Positions 53,474 to 64,000 of a stretch of 64,000 bases of DNA are shown here, one piece after another (position 1 is the first letter of the stretch; each line of letters begins with the position of its first letter). The position numbers and the translations under genes are program-made. Under the pieces are notes generated by a model, which saw only the letters and a list, made by a program, of their open reading frames with translations, made no database searches and was not told where the DNA came from. Location: contig OZ218954.1 of the NCBI GenBank assembly GCA_965112735.1, positions 3,658,001 through 3,722,000 of the forward strand, in the 5' to 3' direction. This stretch comes from Phaeosaccion multiseriatum (Eukaryota; Ochrophyta, other classes).

Positions 53474-54843
53474 ATGGCTGTACGTGCGCGATGCAGCGAG
53501 GCCGCGCGGACTGTGCTGCGCCAGTCTGAGCGACAGCTTCCTCAGCGGCGCCCACTCCCCAGCGGGTTGATCCTCTCCCAGGCAAACCCTCTGATGCCTC
53601 CGCACAGCCTGGGGTGTGGAGCAACAGCGGCAGTGCAGCACAGACCGTTTGCCGCGAGGGCGTGGAGGGAACGGAGGAGGAGGGAGAGCTGCTGCGGTAA
53701 TCGAGTGAGGCATCAGGCACTTGGTGGGGTAGCGCCAGCGCAGTGTGCTCGGTGTACTCGGTGGTCTATTAGGGAGATGAGTACATGCTCAAGCACCTTG
53801 AAGGAGGGGAACTTCCACACGCTGGCAGACGAGACGCTAGAGCACATACAGGACTCCGTTGAAGGTGGGAACAAGGTGGAGAAGAGGCAATTCAGAGGGA
53901 GTGTACGTGGGGAGACGCTTGGGCAGGGGGGCAAGGGGGCAGGCGGACTGAGGTGGGCAGGTATTGGTCAGGGGAGCAGGGGGGGCAGGCCTATTGGAAC
54001 ATTGATCTGGGTGTTTTTGATTGCAGTACAGACTTGGCTAGTGACTGTTAAGTGATTGGCTGACAGATAGCTGTTTAGACTTGGCGAGTGACTGTTGAGT
54101 GATTGGCAGGTAGATAGCAGTCCAGACTTGGACAGTGACTGTTTAGTCATCGGCAGATATCACTTTGTCCCTTCCCTCGACGCGACTCTCCCTCTTCTGC
54201 CCTGCCCTTGACGCCCCCCCCCCCCCCTTGCCCTGCTCGACGCTTGAGCTGGCTCGGCCCGCCCCTCTCACTCGGCTGCCCTCTAAGCTCCCTTCTGCAC
54301 CCTCTACCCTCCACTGCCATCCCCTGACAGCCTGCCTGGAGGACGGCTATGCAGACGACTTCGAGGTGAACATGTCACAAGGCGTGCTGACCATCGTGGT
54401 CACGGCACCGGCCAGGGGGGGGGAGGTCACTTGGGTCATGAACAAACAGGCCCCTAACCAGCAGGTAAGAGGGGAGGGGAGGTGCCCAAGTAGGCGCAGA
54501 TCGGTCGGGCCTTGATCGAAGATGGCTAGCGGCCCTAATCGTTCGTATCGTACCAGGGGCGGCAGGAGGCCCCATGCCCCATGCCCTCCTTATGCATGCC
54601 CCCCTTGTCGCCCATAACCACCCACACCGTGCTTCCCCTTGTGTCCTCCCTTCTGCGCTTGACATGCGCTTGACATGCGCTGGACAGGTGTGGTGGTCGA
54701 GTCCGTTGAGCGGGCCCAAGCGGTTCGAGTGGCTGGCGGAGGGCGAGGGCGGGCAGTGGGTCAACACGCGTGACCAGAAACCTCTCTTCTCTCTGCTCGT
54801 GGAGGAGATGGAAGAGGTGTGCGGGGTGCGGTTGGAGCTGTGA
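53474..54843 (+). CDS. FXN: Frataxin
   Basis: Exons 53474-53864, 54331-54464 and 54688-54843 (~226 aa). The N-terminus is Arg-rich without acidic residues for ~80 residues (MAVRARCSEAARTVLRQSER), a mitochondrial presequence. The conserved domain starts FHTLADETLEHIQDSVE. It then has the acidic DGYADDFEV ridge, QGVLTIVV, TWVMNKQAPNQQVWWSSP (the family's NKQ.PN.QIW.SSP), LSGPKRFEW and a final helix LFSLLVEEMEEVCGVRLEL. Frataxin assists iron-sulfur cluster assembly on the cysteine desulfurase complex. A small intron inside the presequence region (53693-53745) is possible but not required. Confidence 0.88.
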
Positions 54844-56022
54844 AGAGGAGGCATCTGGCTTAGGCTTCGTAGTGGGAGCTCGCCGACAAACGCCAACGAT
54901 AACTCTCTTCGTGACACACAAACACAAAAACGCTTGGGTCATGTTGGTACGCCCCAAGCAGAGCAGTTGGTGATACAGAGCAGAGAAAGCAGAGCTTCGA
55001 AGGTGCTTGAAAGAGGCGCTTCACTGACTTCAGGCGACACAGAAGAGAGAGTCGTCGGAAATAAAACCATCCACTGCCATCCCTGTCTTAATCAATCGTG
55101 TTGTGAGAGTTAGGTGGGGCTGCCTTCGAGTACCCGTTGGAGCCTTGCGAAGCGAAGTCAACTTTTCCCTGCTCCCCCATGCCCTCTGCTGGGCCTCGGT
55201 GGGCCCCCACCTCCTCCTCCCAGGCGAAGCCTCCGCTCCTCCGCCACACAGCCACTGTATTACAAGAGCTTTCATGCTACCAGTGAAGGGTACCCCTCCT
55301 CTCCTCCGCTATGATAAATCAAGCGGAAGGCCTCAATGGCCCTCCTCCCTCCTCCTTGCTGCTCTGTCCTCCTGTATGGCACTCCCCCCACTTCCACCCT
55401 CCTCCCTGCCCTCCCTCCTCCTTCCACCCTCCTCCTTGCTGCTCCCCTCTTGGCCTCGCTGGTCCTGGCCCTGTACAATGTCCCTGGGCACTGGCCCTGG
55501 GCAGGCAGGGGGGGAGAGCACGCCTGGTCACCCAGGGGGGGAGGCAAACGCCCTCGATCCAGGGGGGGCAAAGCGAACACATTCTTTGTCTGCTCTCCCC
55601 TTCCACATCATCATCCCTCGTCCTTTCCTCCCTTTGCACACCCACCCCTGGCGCCTCGCCTCGACCTTTTGTATCACCAACTGTTGCACCAACTCGTGTT
55701 CGTGCCGCATCAAGACTGCAGAGCTCCTGCCTGCTCTGCTGCCCCTCGCCGTAGCTGCCGTGTACTGTGCTATGTGCTGCTTACTCTCTTGCTCTGCGTT
55801 GTGCAGTCAGACAGAGAGAGGAAGGGGCAGAGAGAGAAGAGCCCTCGAGCTCGGCAATGCAATAGAGTGCCGTGCCCCACCCCTGCCGCTGTAGAGAGGG
55901 CATCAGCAGCACCACAGATGGCGTCAGCAGATGACGCACGCGGCGGAAGCGGCGTTCGGGTCTCCCTGTCGAGGTGACATGCAACGAACGAGCACCGCAG
56001 CAGGGGCAAAGGCGGAGTCAGG

Positions 56023-56062
<40 letters not shown>

Positions 56063-56111
56063 AGGTGAGGGTGAGGTGAGGGTGAGGGTTAGGGTGAAGG
56101 TGATGGTGAAG

Positions 56112-56180
<69 letters not shown>

Positions 56181-56243
56181 AAGGTGAAGGTGAAGGTGAG
56201 GGTGAGGGTGAAGGTGAGGGTGAGGGTGAGGGTGAAGGTGAAG

Positions 56244-56293
<50 letters not shown>

Positions 56294-56497
56294 ATTATAG
56301 GGTGTAGCGCTTGATATAGGGGATGGGCTTGGTTGCACTTCGCTCGCTTCACCCTCCCCATACGCCTCCATCTACACCGCCTTATCCCCTCCACGCTACG
56401 CCCTACCCATATGCCTCTTTCTACCCGCCTCTATCCATGCCATCCATACCATACACTGCCATCCACTGCCGTCCACTCCATGCATGCCGTCACCCAC
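54844..56497. other. Repeat-rich intergenic region
   Basis: 1.65 kb between frataxin and the ankyrin gene. Open frames at 55103-55977 are Pro/Ser/Leu-rich and contain no recognisable domain. It holds three copies of dispersed motifs (54965, 55070, 55672) and the hexamer array at 56016-56291. The tail exon of the minus-strand ankyrin gene could lie at ~56290-56350 but cannot be placed. Confidence 0.5.
56016..56291 (+). repeat. (GGTGAG/GGTGAA)n hexamer array, ~275 bp
   Basis: About 46 hexamers mixing GGTGAG and GGTGAA in no strict order. It resembles a telomere-like G-rich repeat in composition but is not TTAGGG, and it lies inside a gene-bearing region. Confidence 0.93.
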
Positions 56498-58301
56498 CTG
56501 TTCCTTGAGCAGCTTGCACACGGCCTTGTGCTGGCCTGCGAGGGCAAGGTCCCAGGGGCTCTTGGAATCGTTGTCCTTCATCGTACATAGCTCAGTGATC
56601 TTCTCGTGCGATCCTGCCTGAGAGCACAGCAGTTGGTGGTACAGGGCAGAGGGGAGGGGAGCACCAGAGAAGAAGAGAGCGCAGAGGAGAGGGCCAGAGG
56701 GTAGCGTTAGACAACCAACCCGGGAGGGGGGGGGGGTCACATGACGCGGCTGACAATGTGAGGAGAGAGGTGAGTCGCGAGCCACACACACACACAAGGA
56801 AGGCCATACAGAGCCTCAGCTCTGCTCAGCTCTGCTCTGCCCGTCAAGTCTATGCTCTACCCATGAAGTCTTTGGTCCACTTGCCCCTCTCCCCTTTCTC
56901 GTACGCCTCTATATGATGCCTATGTACGCCTCTGTGTGATGCCTATGTACGCCTCTGTATCATGCCTATGTACGCCTCCGTATGCCTCCGTCTTACTTTC
57001 TCAAGCAGGATGCGCACGAGCTCCACCCTCCCTCCCTCACAGGCGCTCATGAGGCCCGAGGTGCCTGAAACCGTCGTGGCGGCAAGGTTGGGGTCCTTGG
57101 TCAAGAGCAGCTCCGTGGCCTGAGACATTGGGGGGGGGAGACCCAACCAGAGGAGCCCAGCGATGCATCCAAGCGTGATGGGGAGAGAAAGGAGGGGAGG
57201 GGAGGGGAGGGGAGGGGAGGGGAGTAGATTCGGCGTGAGGAAGGGGATGGCAGTAGATGGGGAGGCGAGGGGAAGGAGGCGGCCGGCCCTCCCCAGACGA
57301 CCCCACCCGCCTCGCAATTCAGAGCTCCCACGCACACACGCACACACGCACACACACACACACGTACTTACCTCCTTGTGGCCGCTAATGCACGCCCAAT
57401 GCAGCGCCGTTCTGCCGCTCTTGTCCGCCTGCTCGTGTGGTGCTCCCTGAGGTGACACAGCAGATGGCGATACATCAGTTGGTGATACAGACACAGCAGC
57501 GCGAGGCACTGCTAGGAGCCCCCCTCTCCAAGCAGAGCAGAGACTGACGTCACATGGACAGCCCCCCCCCTCCTGTCCTCACACCCCCGGGGCTGTCCCT
57601 CTGCCAGCTGTGAGCCCCCCTGCATGAACATACCTTCTCGAGGAGATACGTGATGACGGCGACGTGGTTGCCCCCCGCCGCTCTGTGCAGGGCCCTCCTC
57701 TCGGCTGCTCCGGGGGCGTTGACCTCAATCTCGCCGCTCTCGACAAGCTCCTTGACCTTGCCTAAATCTCCCTGATGGGCAGCCTGAGATAACAGAGAGG
57801 AGGGGGGTAGGAAGGCGGGGAGGAGAGGAGTGGAGAGGAGAGGAGAAGGGAGAGGAAAGAAGAGGAGAGGAGAGGAGAGGAGAAGGGAGAGGAAAGAAGA
57901 GGAGAGGAGAGGAGAGGAGAAGGGAGAGGAAAGAAGAGGAGAGGAGAGGAAAGGAGAGCAGAGAGGAGAAGGGAGCAAGGGAATGAAGAGTGAGGTGAGG
58001 AGAGGAGAGGGGAGGGGAGGAGAGAGGAGAGGAAGATAGGGAGGGGCACGCAGCACGCACCCACATGCACGTAGGGAGGGTCTCGGGATAAGGGGTGTGG
58101 TGTCAAGTGCTTGGACACTATCTTCTAGCGCTTAGACACAGTCTTCCCTTCGTCGCAGCGCGCGCGTACTGCTTCCGCCCCCACTCTCTCTCTCTCTCCC
58201 TCTCTCTGTGTGCTCCAGACATGCCTCGCTGCTGCTGCTGCTCTACTCTGCTGCTGCTTCGCTGCTCGCCTCACCTTGTGTAGCTCCGTATCGGTCGGCA
58301 T
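56498..58301 (-). CDS. Ankyrin-repeat protein (3' end unresolved)
   Basis: Five phase-0 exons read downward: 58301-58275 (MPTDTELHK), 57783-57634, 57446-57372, 57119-56997, 56617-56498, giving 183 residues. Almost every exon is a whole ankyrin unit: AAHQGDLGKVKELVESGEIEVNAP, ALHRAAGGNHVAVITYLLEK, GRTALHWACISGHKE, ATELLLTKDPNLAATTVSGTSGLMSACEGGRVELVRILLEK, SPWDLALAGQHKAVCKLLKEQ. Typical ankyrin helices are intact. The exon 56498 donor (CAG/GTGGGT) is good, but the terminal exon downstream could not be identified, so the stop codon is not included. Confidence 0.72.
57181..57229 (+). repeat. (GGGGA)n run in ankyrin intron
   Basis: Short pentamer array. A related AGGAG/GAGAA array fills 57820-58035 in the first intron, with a ~46-bp higher-order period (GAGAGGAGAAGGGAGAGGAA). 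Confidence 0.85.
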
Positions 58302-59065
58302 GGTGAAGCCGGCACGCTAAGTTCAGCCCTCTCAAAACGGCCCTACAACTACGGCCCAGCAAGTGCCTGCCTGCCGGGTTAGAGGGGAGGGACAGCGATG
58401 GGTTAGGGTTAGAGGGGTGGATTTGATGTGCCCCTTCTTTCCATCGGTGCACAGCCGGGCAGGGCAGGGCAGGGTCCGGCAAATCGTCGAGGGCAAAACA
58501 CGCTGAAGCAAAAGGGACTCTGCATGGCGCAATAAAACACAAAGCCATGCTTCTAACGCTGCGCGCAAGGCACACCAACACCCACTGTACCCCCGAGCCA
58601 AAAGGGAAAAATAAAGGGGCCCTCAAGGAGGCCGGGCCGTACTATCGCCGGGGGGGGGGGGCTCAAGGACTGTGGAGACGAAACACACACTCGGGCACGC
58701 TCTCTCCGTGGACAACGCGAATCCCTCCGCATAGATCAGGCATCGAACCCCCCGTCTCCCTCTCCGGCAGACCACCCCTCCCTCCCCTTTCCCCCCTCCT
58801 CTCCCCTTTTTCCTTCCTCACCTTCTCCTTTACTACTTCTCTTTTATCGCTTCCTCTGCTGTACGGGGCCTCGAGGCTTAATGGCACGTATCATCTGCCT
58901 GCCACTGCACAGCAAGGCTTTTGTGTAACAACAAACCCACAGTTGCAGATAACAGCATTAAAAAGACGTTGGCGTGGCGCTCCCCAAACTACTGCTGCGG
59001 TTCCTGCTGCTACTGCGGGTGCTGTCGCTACTGACACTGGGCTCGAAGGTTGTGAAGGCGCCGTG
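58302..59065. other. Divergent intergenic region (ankyrin / methyltransferase)
   Basis: 764 bp between divergent genes. TTAGGGTTAGAGGGG at 58402-58417 and GGCAGGGCAGGGCAGGG near 58458 are G-rich. A real ATG at 58547 opens a frame continuous with the methyltransferase exon 1, so the first exon may begin here. The extra 173 codons show no domain. Confidence 0.5.
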
Positions 59066-60762
59066 ATGAGCCGCGATGAGGACGTGTTGGAACAACAAAT
59101 CAACCAAAAGTGGTTGGGCGGTTGTCATGGAAACCTAACGCAAGGGATTTGTGGGCTTTTGGTAAGCCGTGGAAATCTGATTCGGTCTATGGAGAGGGCC
59201 GAGGAGGAGAGGACGGTTACGGAGGAGGAAGAGCACGAAGAAGTGAGTCTGAACCTGACTTCCTTCCAAGAGCACCCCCAGGTCAGTGAGCGAAGAGCAG
59301 GGAGAGCAATGGAGTTTGCCTCACGGCCGCCTCGGCGCTCCAACGCAGAGCACTGTGTCCATCCAAGGCCTTTGCGTGCACCTCAAAGCCGCGCCTGAGC
59401 TCTCCCCGCTGGACCTGCTCCTCCTCGCCGATGAACACGTCGACACCACGGGTGGGTAATTAGGTGAGAGCGAAAGGGGTGCAAGCTACGCTAATCAGGA
59501 TGATTGTCTGTGCTCGCAGGGCACCGTCTGTGGCTGGGAGGGAGACTTCTCTGCCACTGGCTCCTGAGCAACAATGCGGTACTTCACCTTTCCAATGCTG
59601 TGGTGGTGGAACTCGGCTCGGGCACAGGGCTAGCGTCAATTGTGGCCGTCAAGGCAGGAGCAAGCCAGGTAGGAGAGAGGAGGGGGGCAGGGCGGCAGGG
59701 CAAGGGGTTTGGGGAAGGGGGGAAGGCAAAGAGGGTCACAAGGGGGTAAGGGCCGAGGAGAGGAGAACCCTTGGAGCTCACCCTTCCTCCCCTGCTTCGG
59801 TCTATTGAAGCTACGATGGGTGCAAAGCAAATCGCCCCCCCTCCTGACACACCTTCTTGACCCTCCTCGTATTGCATTGGAGAAGGTCATCATGACGGAC
59901 ATGTAGCTAACCCTTGGCCCTCCTCTTATTGCATAAGGTCATCATGACGGACGGAAACGCCGACGTACTGGGCTTGGCGCTCCAAAACGCCCGTCTAAAT
60001 GGCGTCGGCACAGCTGACTCTAGCCAAGATGAGCGAAGCCAAGAGGACGGGGAGAAGCACAGCGATGACAATGGGGCTTGTGCCTCCTCCGCACCGCCCC
60101 TCCCTCCCTGTGTGGCCATGGCGTGTGAGTGGGGTCCCACTAAGGGTACCCAAGCTCTCGTGGCAGCGACGCATGCAGCCACACATGCTTGCTTCAAGGG
60201 GGCGGCAAGCGGCAAGCGGTATGAGGAGGAGGAGGAGGAGGGCAGTCAGCGGCAGGGACGGCAGGAGGAGGAGCGGCGGGGCGGGGTGTCGCGGACTGGG
60301 TGTACAGGAGGGGCAGGAGGAGGGACAGCAAAAGGGACAGCAAGAGGGACAGCAAGAGGACGGGCGACAATGGGATGCGGGGAGGTCGCGTCCCTGCCTG
60401 CGTGTCCCTCCCTGCTGGTGATGGCAGCGGACGTTGTGTACGACCTGGACGTGCTCGAGCCGCTCTTTTTCACTGCGGCCAAGCTGCTAGGAGGGGGGGG
60501 GGGAGGAAGACAGGGCACAGACGATGGGGGCAGGCGGTGCTTAGCCCTGTTCTTGCTTGCCTTCGTGCCGCGTTGCAGCTTCGAGAGCGTCCTGAGCGAG
60601 GTGGGCAAGGCAGCGGAGAGGCACGGCCTAAGGGAGGCAGGGGGGGGGGGGCAGGGGGGTCTGTCCAGGCAGAGGGCGGCCGTCTATGTCAAGGGCGAGC
60701 CGGACCTGCTGGCAGAGGCGGAGGACTGCGGGGCCTTGACACTCGTGTTCGAAAGGGGGTAG
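59066..60762 (+). CDS. METTL21/22-type class I SAM-dependent methyltransferase
   Basis: Exons 59066-59281, 59349-59451, 59520-59668 and 59938-60762 (~430 aa, phases consistent). The sequence TGHRLWLGGRLLCHWLL precedes VVVELGSGTGLASIVAVKAGA, the SAM-binding motif I with the E-G-G-G pattern typical of family-16 protein lysine methyltransferases. VIMTDGNADVLGLALQNARLNG is motif II, CEWG the post-motif position (compare DW in METTL21), and LVMAADVVYDLDVLEPLFFTAAKLL motif IV with the D-x-x-Y signature. The region between ALVAATHAATHA and LPACPSLL is a low-complexity Gly/Glu/Thr insert. Family members methylate lysines of chaperones and translation factors; the substrate here is unknown. ATG 58547 is an in-frame alternative start. 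Confidence 0.75.
59863..59907 (+). pseudogene. Decoy copy of methyltransferase exon-4 start
   Basis: The 3' end of the intron plus the first codons of exon 4 (CCCTCCTCTTATTGCATAAG/GTCATCATGACGGAC, ending near 59953) are repeated ~50 bp upstream as CCCTCCTCGTATTGCATTGG AGAAG/GTCATCATGACGGACATGTAG. The copy keeps an AG acceptor; splicing to it would encode VIMTDM and a stop, so it is a potential poison acceptor. Confidence 0.8.
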
Positions 60763-61005
60763 TGAGCGGCGAGCAACCCAACCGAGAGGGAAGTCCCACT
60801 GACACACAAACGTAGATATGCGGATCGAAAAGAAAAGAAGAAATATGTCTGTTTTGTATCGAAAGTGTATAGACATACGTATCATCGAATGTGTCTATCT
60901 GTCATCGTCAGGGGTGGAATAACGCCTGTGCTGTGCTATGCTGTACCGTATCACCAACTGCTGCTCGCTCAGTCATCTTAGGTGATTCCTATTAAGTCAA
61001 TAACA

Positions 61006-63724
61006 TTAGTCATCCAGAACACGAAACTCGATGCCCGTGTCCTGCGCAAAGTGAAGGGAGGGAGGGGGGATGGAACGCATTGTAAGGGAGGGAGGCGGCC
61101 GGCAGACCAGAGGGATGAGGAGGGCGGGAGGGGCATTTACTGACTTAATAGGGCGGGGGGGGGAGCAAGAGGTGGGGACCCACTCAACGTCGGCAGAGAG
61201 AGAGGGAACCGCTGGCCCTCCTCCCTTCACACCTCCCTCCACGCACCTCCCTCCACACCTCCATCCACACCTCTCTCCACACCTCCCTTCACACCTCCCT
61301 TCACACCTCCCACCTCCATCCACACCTCAGCACACCTCAGCACACCTCGCTACGCTGTCGGTATGCTGGGGAGCACTGCAGGAGGTACCCCCACTCACCC
61401 ACTCATGCCCACTCATGCCCACTCATGCTTACTCACACCCACTCACGTCCACTCACACTCCCTATCCCGACACTCCCTCTGACAGCCTGCGCTGACTCTG
61501 TCCTGACACTCACACTCACACCCACTCGTGGGGGGGTACCCACCTTAAGGTCCTGAAGCAGGGAGGGAGTGACATCGAACACCGCGCCTGGCGTGCAACA
61601 CCCCCTGGAGAGCAGGAGCCCTTTGCCGCCCCCCGGAGTCTCTTGCCCTCCCCCCCCGGGGCCCTCCCCCCTGGCCTTGAGCAGAGTGCGGGCGAGTGTG
61701 AGGAAGATCTTTGGGGTGGCGACATACCCGGGCTCGGGGCCTGACACCACGGTGTGGACAGTCTTGTCAGTAGGGCCCCTGCCGCAGCAGCAGGGGATAG
61801 AGGGAGGGAGGGAGGGACGGAGGGACGGAGAGAGAGAGAGAGAGAGAGTGGGAGTTGTGGGCGCCTTTAAAAAGTGAACGTGCATCATTCTCATTGGGGC
61901 TCAGGGGTGAAGAGACGAGCAGAGGACGGCTCGAGGGAGGACGGCTGTTGTGTTGTGGCGGTGAAGGGAGCAGCGCTGTCCTCGCCTGCCCCCCCCTCTG
62001 TCTCGCTGCTCCTGTGTTAGCCTCACCTGTGTGTGAAGGGCGCGTCCTCCCCCCCGTCCTGCGGCGCTGTGTGATCTTCACTGTAGCCACGCCCCACAAA
62101 CGTCATGCTGCGGACAGGCATATGGGCAGGGAGGAAGAGAGAGAGGCAGGCAGGGAGACAAGAGAAAGAGAGGGAGGGAAACAGAGTGGAGAGTGTGTGA
62201 GAGAGAGAGGGAGGGAGGACACACAATGGGGGGGTGGACCTATGTCTACCTCGACTCTATCTCTGTGTCGCTGCCCCCCCGTCCCGCTGACTTACGCGAA
62301 GCTGGCCCCCTCTAGCTGCTCTTGCGAGGGCCCCTCCTCGCTGAACACCCCATTGGAGAAGAGCCCCACGTGATTGAGCAGCAGAGAGCGGCCCCTTTCG
62401 CTCTTGGCGAGCAGGGAGAAGACTGAGCCGAACAAGGCAACCTTCAGGGCTGCGGTGAAGCTCTGATGGCATCGGGCAGGCGTATGGGCAGGCGTATGTT
62501 GTGCACGGGTATGGGCAGGCGTATGGGCAGGCGGTCAGCGCTTGCGATTGGGGCGAAAACGAAGGAAGGAAGGAAGGAAGGAAGGAAGGAAGGAAGGAAG
62601 GAAGGAAGGAAGGAAGGAAGGAAAGACATAGGAGCAGTCCGTACTTGCCTAAGTTGCTTACTTACCGGTACAGTGAAGAAGGCTCCGTAGTAGGGACAGA
62701 GGCGCTTGGCCTGGTGCTCTCCCAAGTGCTGCGTGAGACTCGCCTGACTGCTCCGCACCACAGCAGCGTCCGCACCCGGGAACTTGAACAAGTACGCGCC
62801 TGGTACCTGATCCAGGGGGGGGGGAGGGAGGGAGGGAGGGAGGGAGGGAGGGAGGGAGGGAGGGAGGGAGGGAGGCTCCATTCAAGCACCATGCACCGAC
62901 AGTCATCCCTCAACTACTCCTTTTTTCACTCCTCGCCCCTCACCTCCCATCCATCCAGCCATCCCAAACCGATCCCTCAACCCTCACCGCTGACCATCCA
63001 CTGCCATCCCTACCTTAACATCCACAGCTACAATGTATCCCTTCCCAATGCCATCCACTGCCATTCCCTACGTTTCCTTACCTGTGCGTCAGTCACCTTG
63101 GAGGGGCGGCTTGGAAAGTTTGGTCTGCGCAGAGGGGGAGGGGGCTTGGGCTTCAGCTGATTGGGCTTCAGGCGATACCCAACCAGACACACAACCAACA
63201 AGCGGACAATTCCCATGGGAGCACGGGGCTCTCTCGTCTCCCTCTCCCTCCTCCTTCTCCTTCCCTCTCCCTTACACACTCCTCTCCCTCCTTCTCCTTC
63301 CCTCTCCCTTACACACTCCTCTCCCTCCTCCTTCTCCTTCCCTCTCCCTTACACACTCCTCTCCCTCCTCCTTCTCCTTCCCTCTCTCTCTCCTCCTCTC
63401 TTCCTCCTTCTCCTTCTCCTTCCCTCTCTCTCTCTCTCTCTCTCCTCCTCTCCTTCTCCTTCTCCTTCTCTCTCTCCTCTCCTTCTCCTTCCCTCTCTCT
63501 CTCTCTCCTCCTCTCCTTCTCCTTCCCCCTCCTTCTCCTTCCCCCTCCCTCTCGGTGCGATGGTCCCCACGCACTCACTCACTTCGGGCCCGTCACTCAC
63601 TCACTGACTCACTCACTCACCTCGGCCCCGTTCTGGGGATGGCAGGTGCTTGAGGGTACTTTTCTCTGAGCTCCGCCCTCACTCGCTTAAGGTCTTTAAC
63701 CGCTCCGAACCCGTGCACAGCGGC
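61006..63724 (-). CDS. Saccharopine-dehydrogenase-like oxidoreductase (SCCPDH family), 5' end outside window
   Basis: Eight exons read downward: 63724-63621, 63124-63082, 63040-63014, 62806-62666, 62462-62296, 62107-62027, 61778-61544, 61041-61006, with agreeing phases (~277 residues). Family landmarks are in order: [135 protein letters not shown] and the end [11 protein letters not shown]. The arrangement resembles the plant membrane-associated member of the family (At5g39410 type). The N-terminal Rossmann domain with the NAD(P)-binding GATG motif must lie beyond base 64000. Exon 63040-63014 is a 27-nt micro-exon. One intron contains (GGAA)n (62562-62622), another (GGGA)n (62818-62874) next to its acceptor. 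Confidence 0.78.
62818..62874 (+). repeat. (GGGA)n array before SCCPDH-like exon acceptor
   Basis: Fourteen units begin 11 bp from the exon edge at 62806; on the transcript this is a (TCCC)n polypyrimidine tract. Confidence 0.92.
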
Positions 63725-63935
63725 CTACCCACACACATACATCCACGCACGTACACACATACACACGCACACACACGCACACACACATCCACGTACACAC
63801 ACACACGCACACACACACACGCACACACGCACATACACACGCACACACACATACCCAAACACACACACCCGCACACACATACACACATACCCCGACACAC
63901 ACATGCACACATACACACACCCACATGCACGCACG
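63725..63935 (-). repeat. (CA)n-rich composite microsatellite at window edge
   Basis: Irregular CACACGCACACATAC repeats over ~210 bp, probably the intron upstream of the first visible SCCPDH-like exon. Met/Cys/Val-rich frames across it are artefacts. Confidence 0.85.
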
Positions 63936-64000
63936 CAAGCAAGGGAGTGGGGCGGGGGTTTGGGGGGATTGGGGAAGAGTGGAGGGACCCCCGGGGCTTA

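Noticed and set aside
54844-55980. Plus-strand Pro/Leu/Ser-rich frames after the frataxin gene
   Set aside because: No domain, no splice logic, and composition follows pyrimidine-rich DNA; judged noncoding.

Overview
The window is nuclear DNA of an intron-rich, GC-rich unicellular eukaryote. Fourteen protein-coding genes can be supported on both strands. Most are split into many short exons by GT-AG introns, and exon phases could be checked at almost every junction. The gene set suggests a flagellated alga or related protist. It has a ciliary kinase and an intraflagellar-transport subunit. It also has a plant-type proton-pumping pyrophosphatase, a PPR-Smr protein, an F-box/SNF2/RING protein and a saccharopine-dehydrogenase-like enzyme of plant type. 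A chromerid or a photosynthetic stramenopile would fit, but the species cannot be fixed from sequence alone. Simple repeats are extremely dense: (GGGA)n, (TG)n, (TCC)n, (CAG)n and hexamer arrays, which create most of the spurious open frames.

Layout. 1-1224 (+): LITAF-domain protein. 3005-9854 (-): a NEK6/7-type protein kinase that reads in one open frame into a complete IFT57 subunit, apparently a fusion gene. 10329-17928 (+): 16-exon secretory glycosyltransferase-like protein. 18167-22844 (-): globin-domain protein. 23930-28540 (-): TPR plus procollagen-glycosyltransferase-like protein whose sixth intron contains an ~860 bp (GGGA)n array. 29116-35203 (-): 22-exon vacuolar-type H+-pyrophosphatase. 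36034-37152 (+): small ankyrin protein. 37474-39059 (+): unrecognised protein. 40405-45506 (+): F-box/SNF2/RING helicase. 46246-49334 (-): BRE (BABAM2)-like subunit. 49686-50717 (+): intronless asparagine-synthase-like protein. 51086-53272 (+): intronless PPR-Smr protein. 53474-54843 (+): frataxin. 56498-58301 (-): ankyrin protein. 59066-60762 (+): METTL-type methyltransferase. 61006-63724 (-): 3' part of a saccharopine-dehydrogenase-like oxidoreductase that continues beyond the window.

There is no operon logic; these are housekeeping genes with unrelated roles. The most striking observations are: (1) the NEK-IFT57 fusion, which links a ciliary/mitotic kinase physically to an IFT-B subunit; (2) microsatellites that begin exactly at splice sites, so that GTGAGT or GTCAGT donors run into (GTGA)n or (GTCA)n arrays and CAG acceptors terminate (CA)n arrays; (3) four independent short duplications of an exon end together with its splice site, leaving decoy exons in neighbouring introns; (4) two short motifs, GGATGGCAGTGGATGG and CAGTTGGTGATACAG, dispersed many times in both orientations, in intergenic DNA, introns and coding exons; (5) a ~100 bp palindromic repeat with terminal inverted repeats present twice. 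All gene models were built by eye from reading frames, splice consensus and family knowledge; no transcript data or database search was available.
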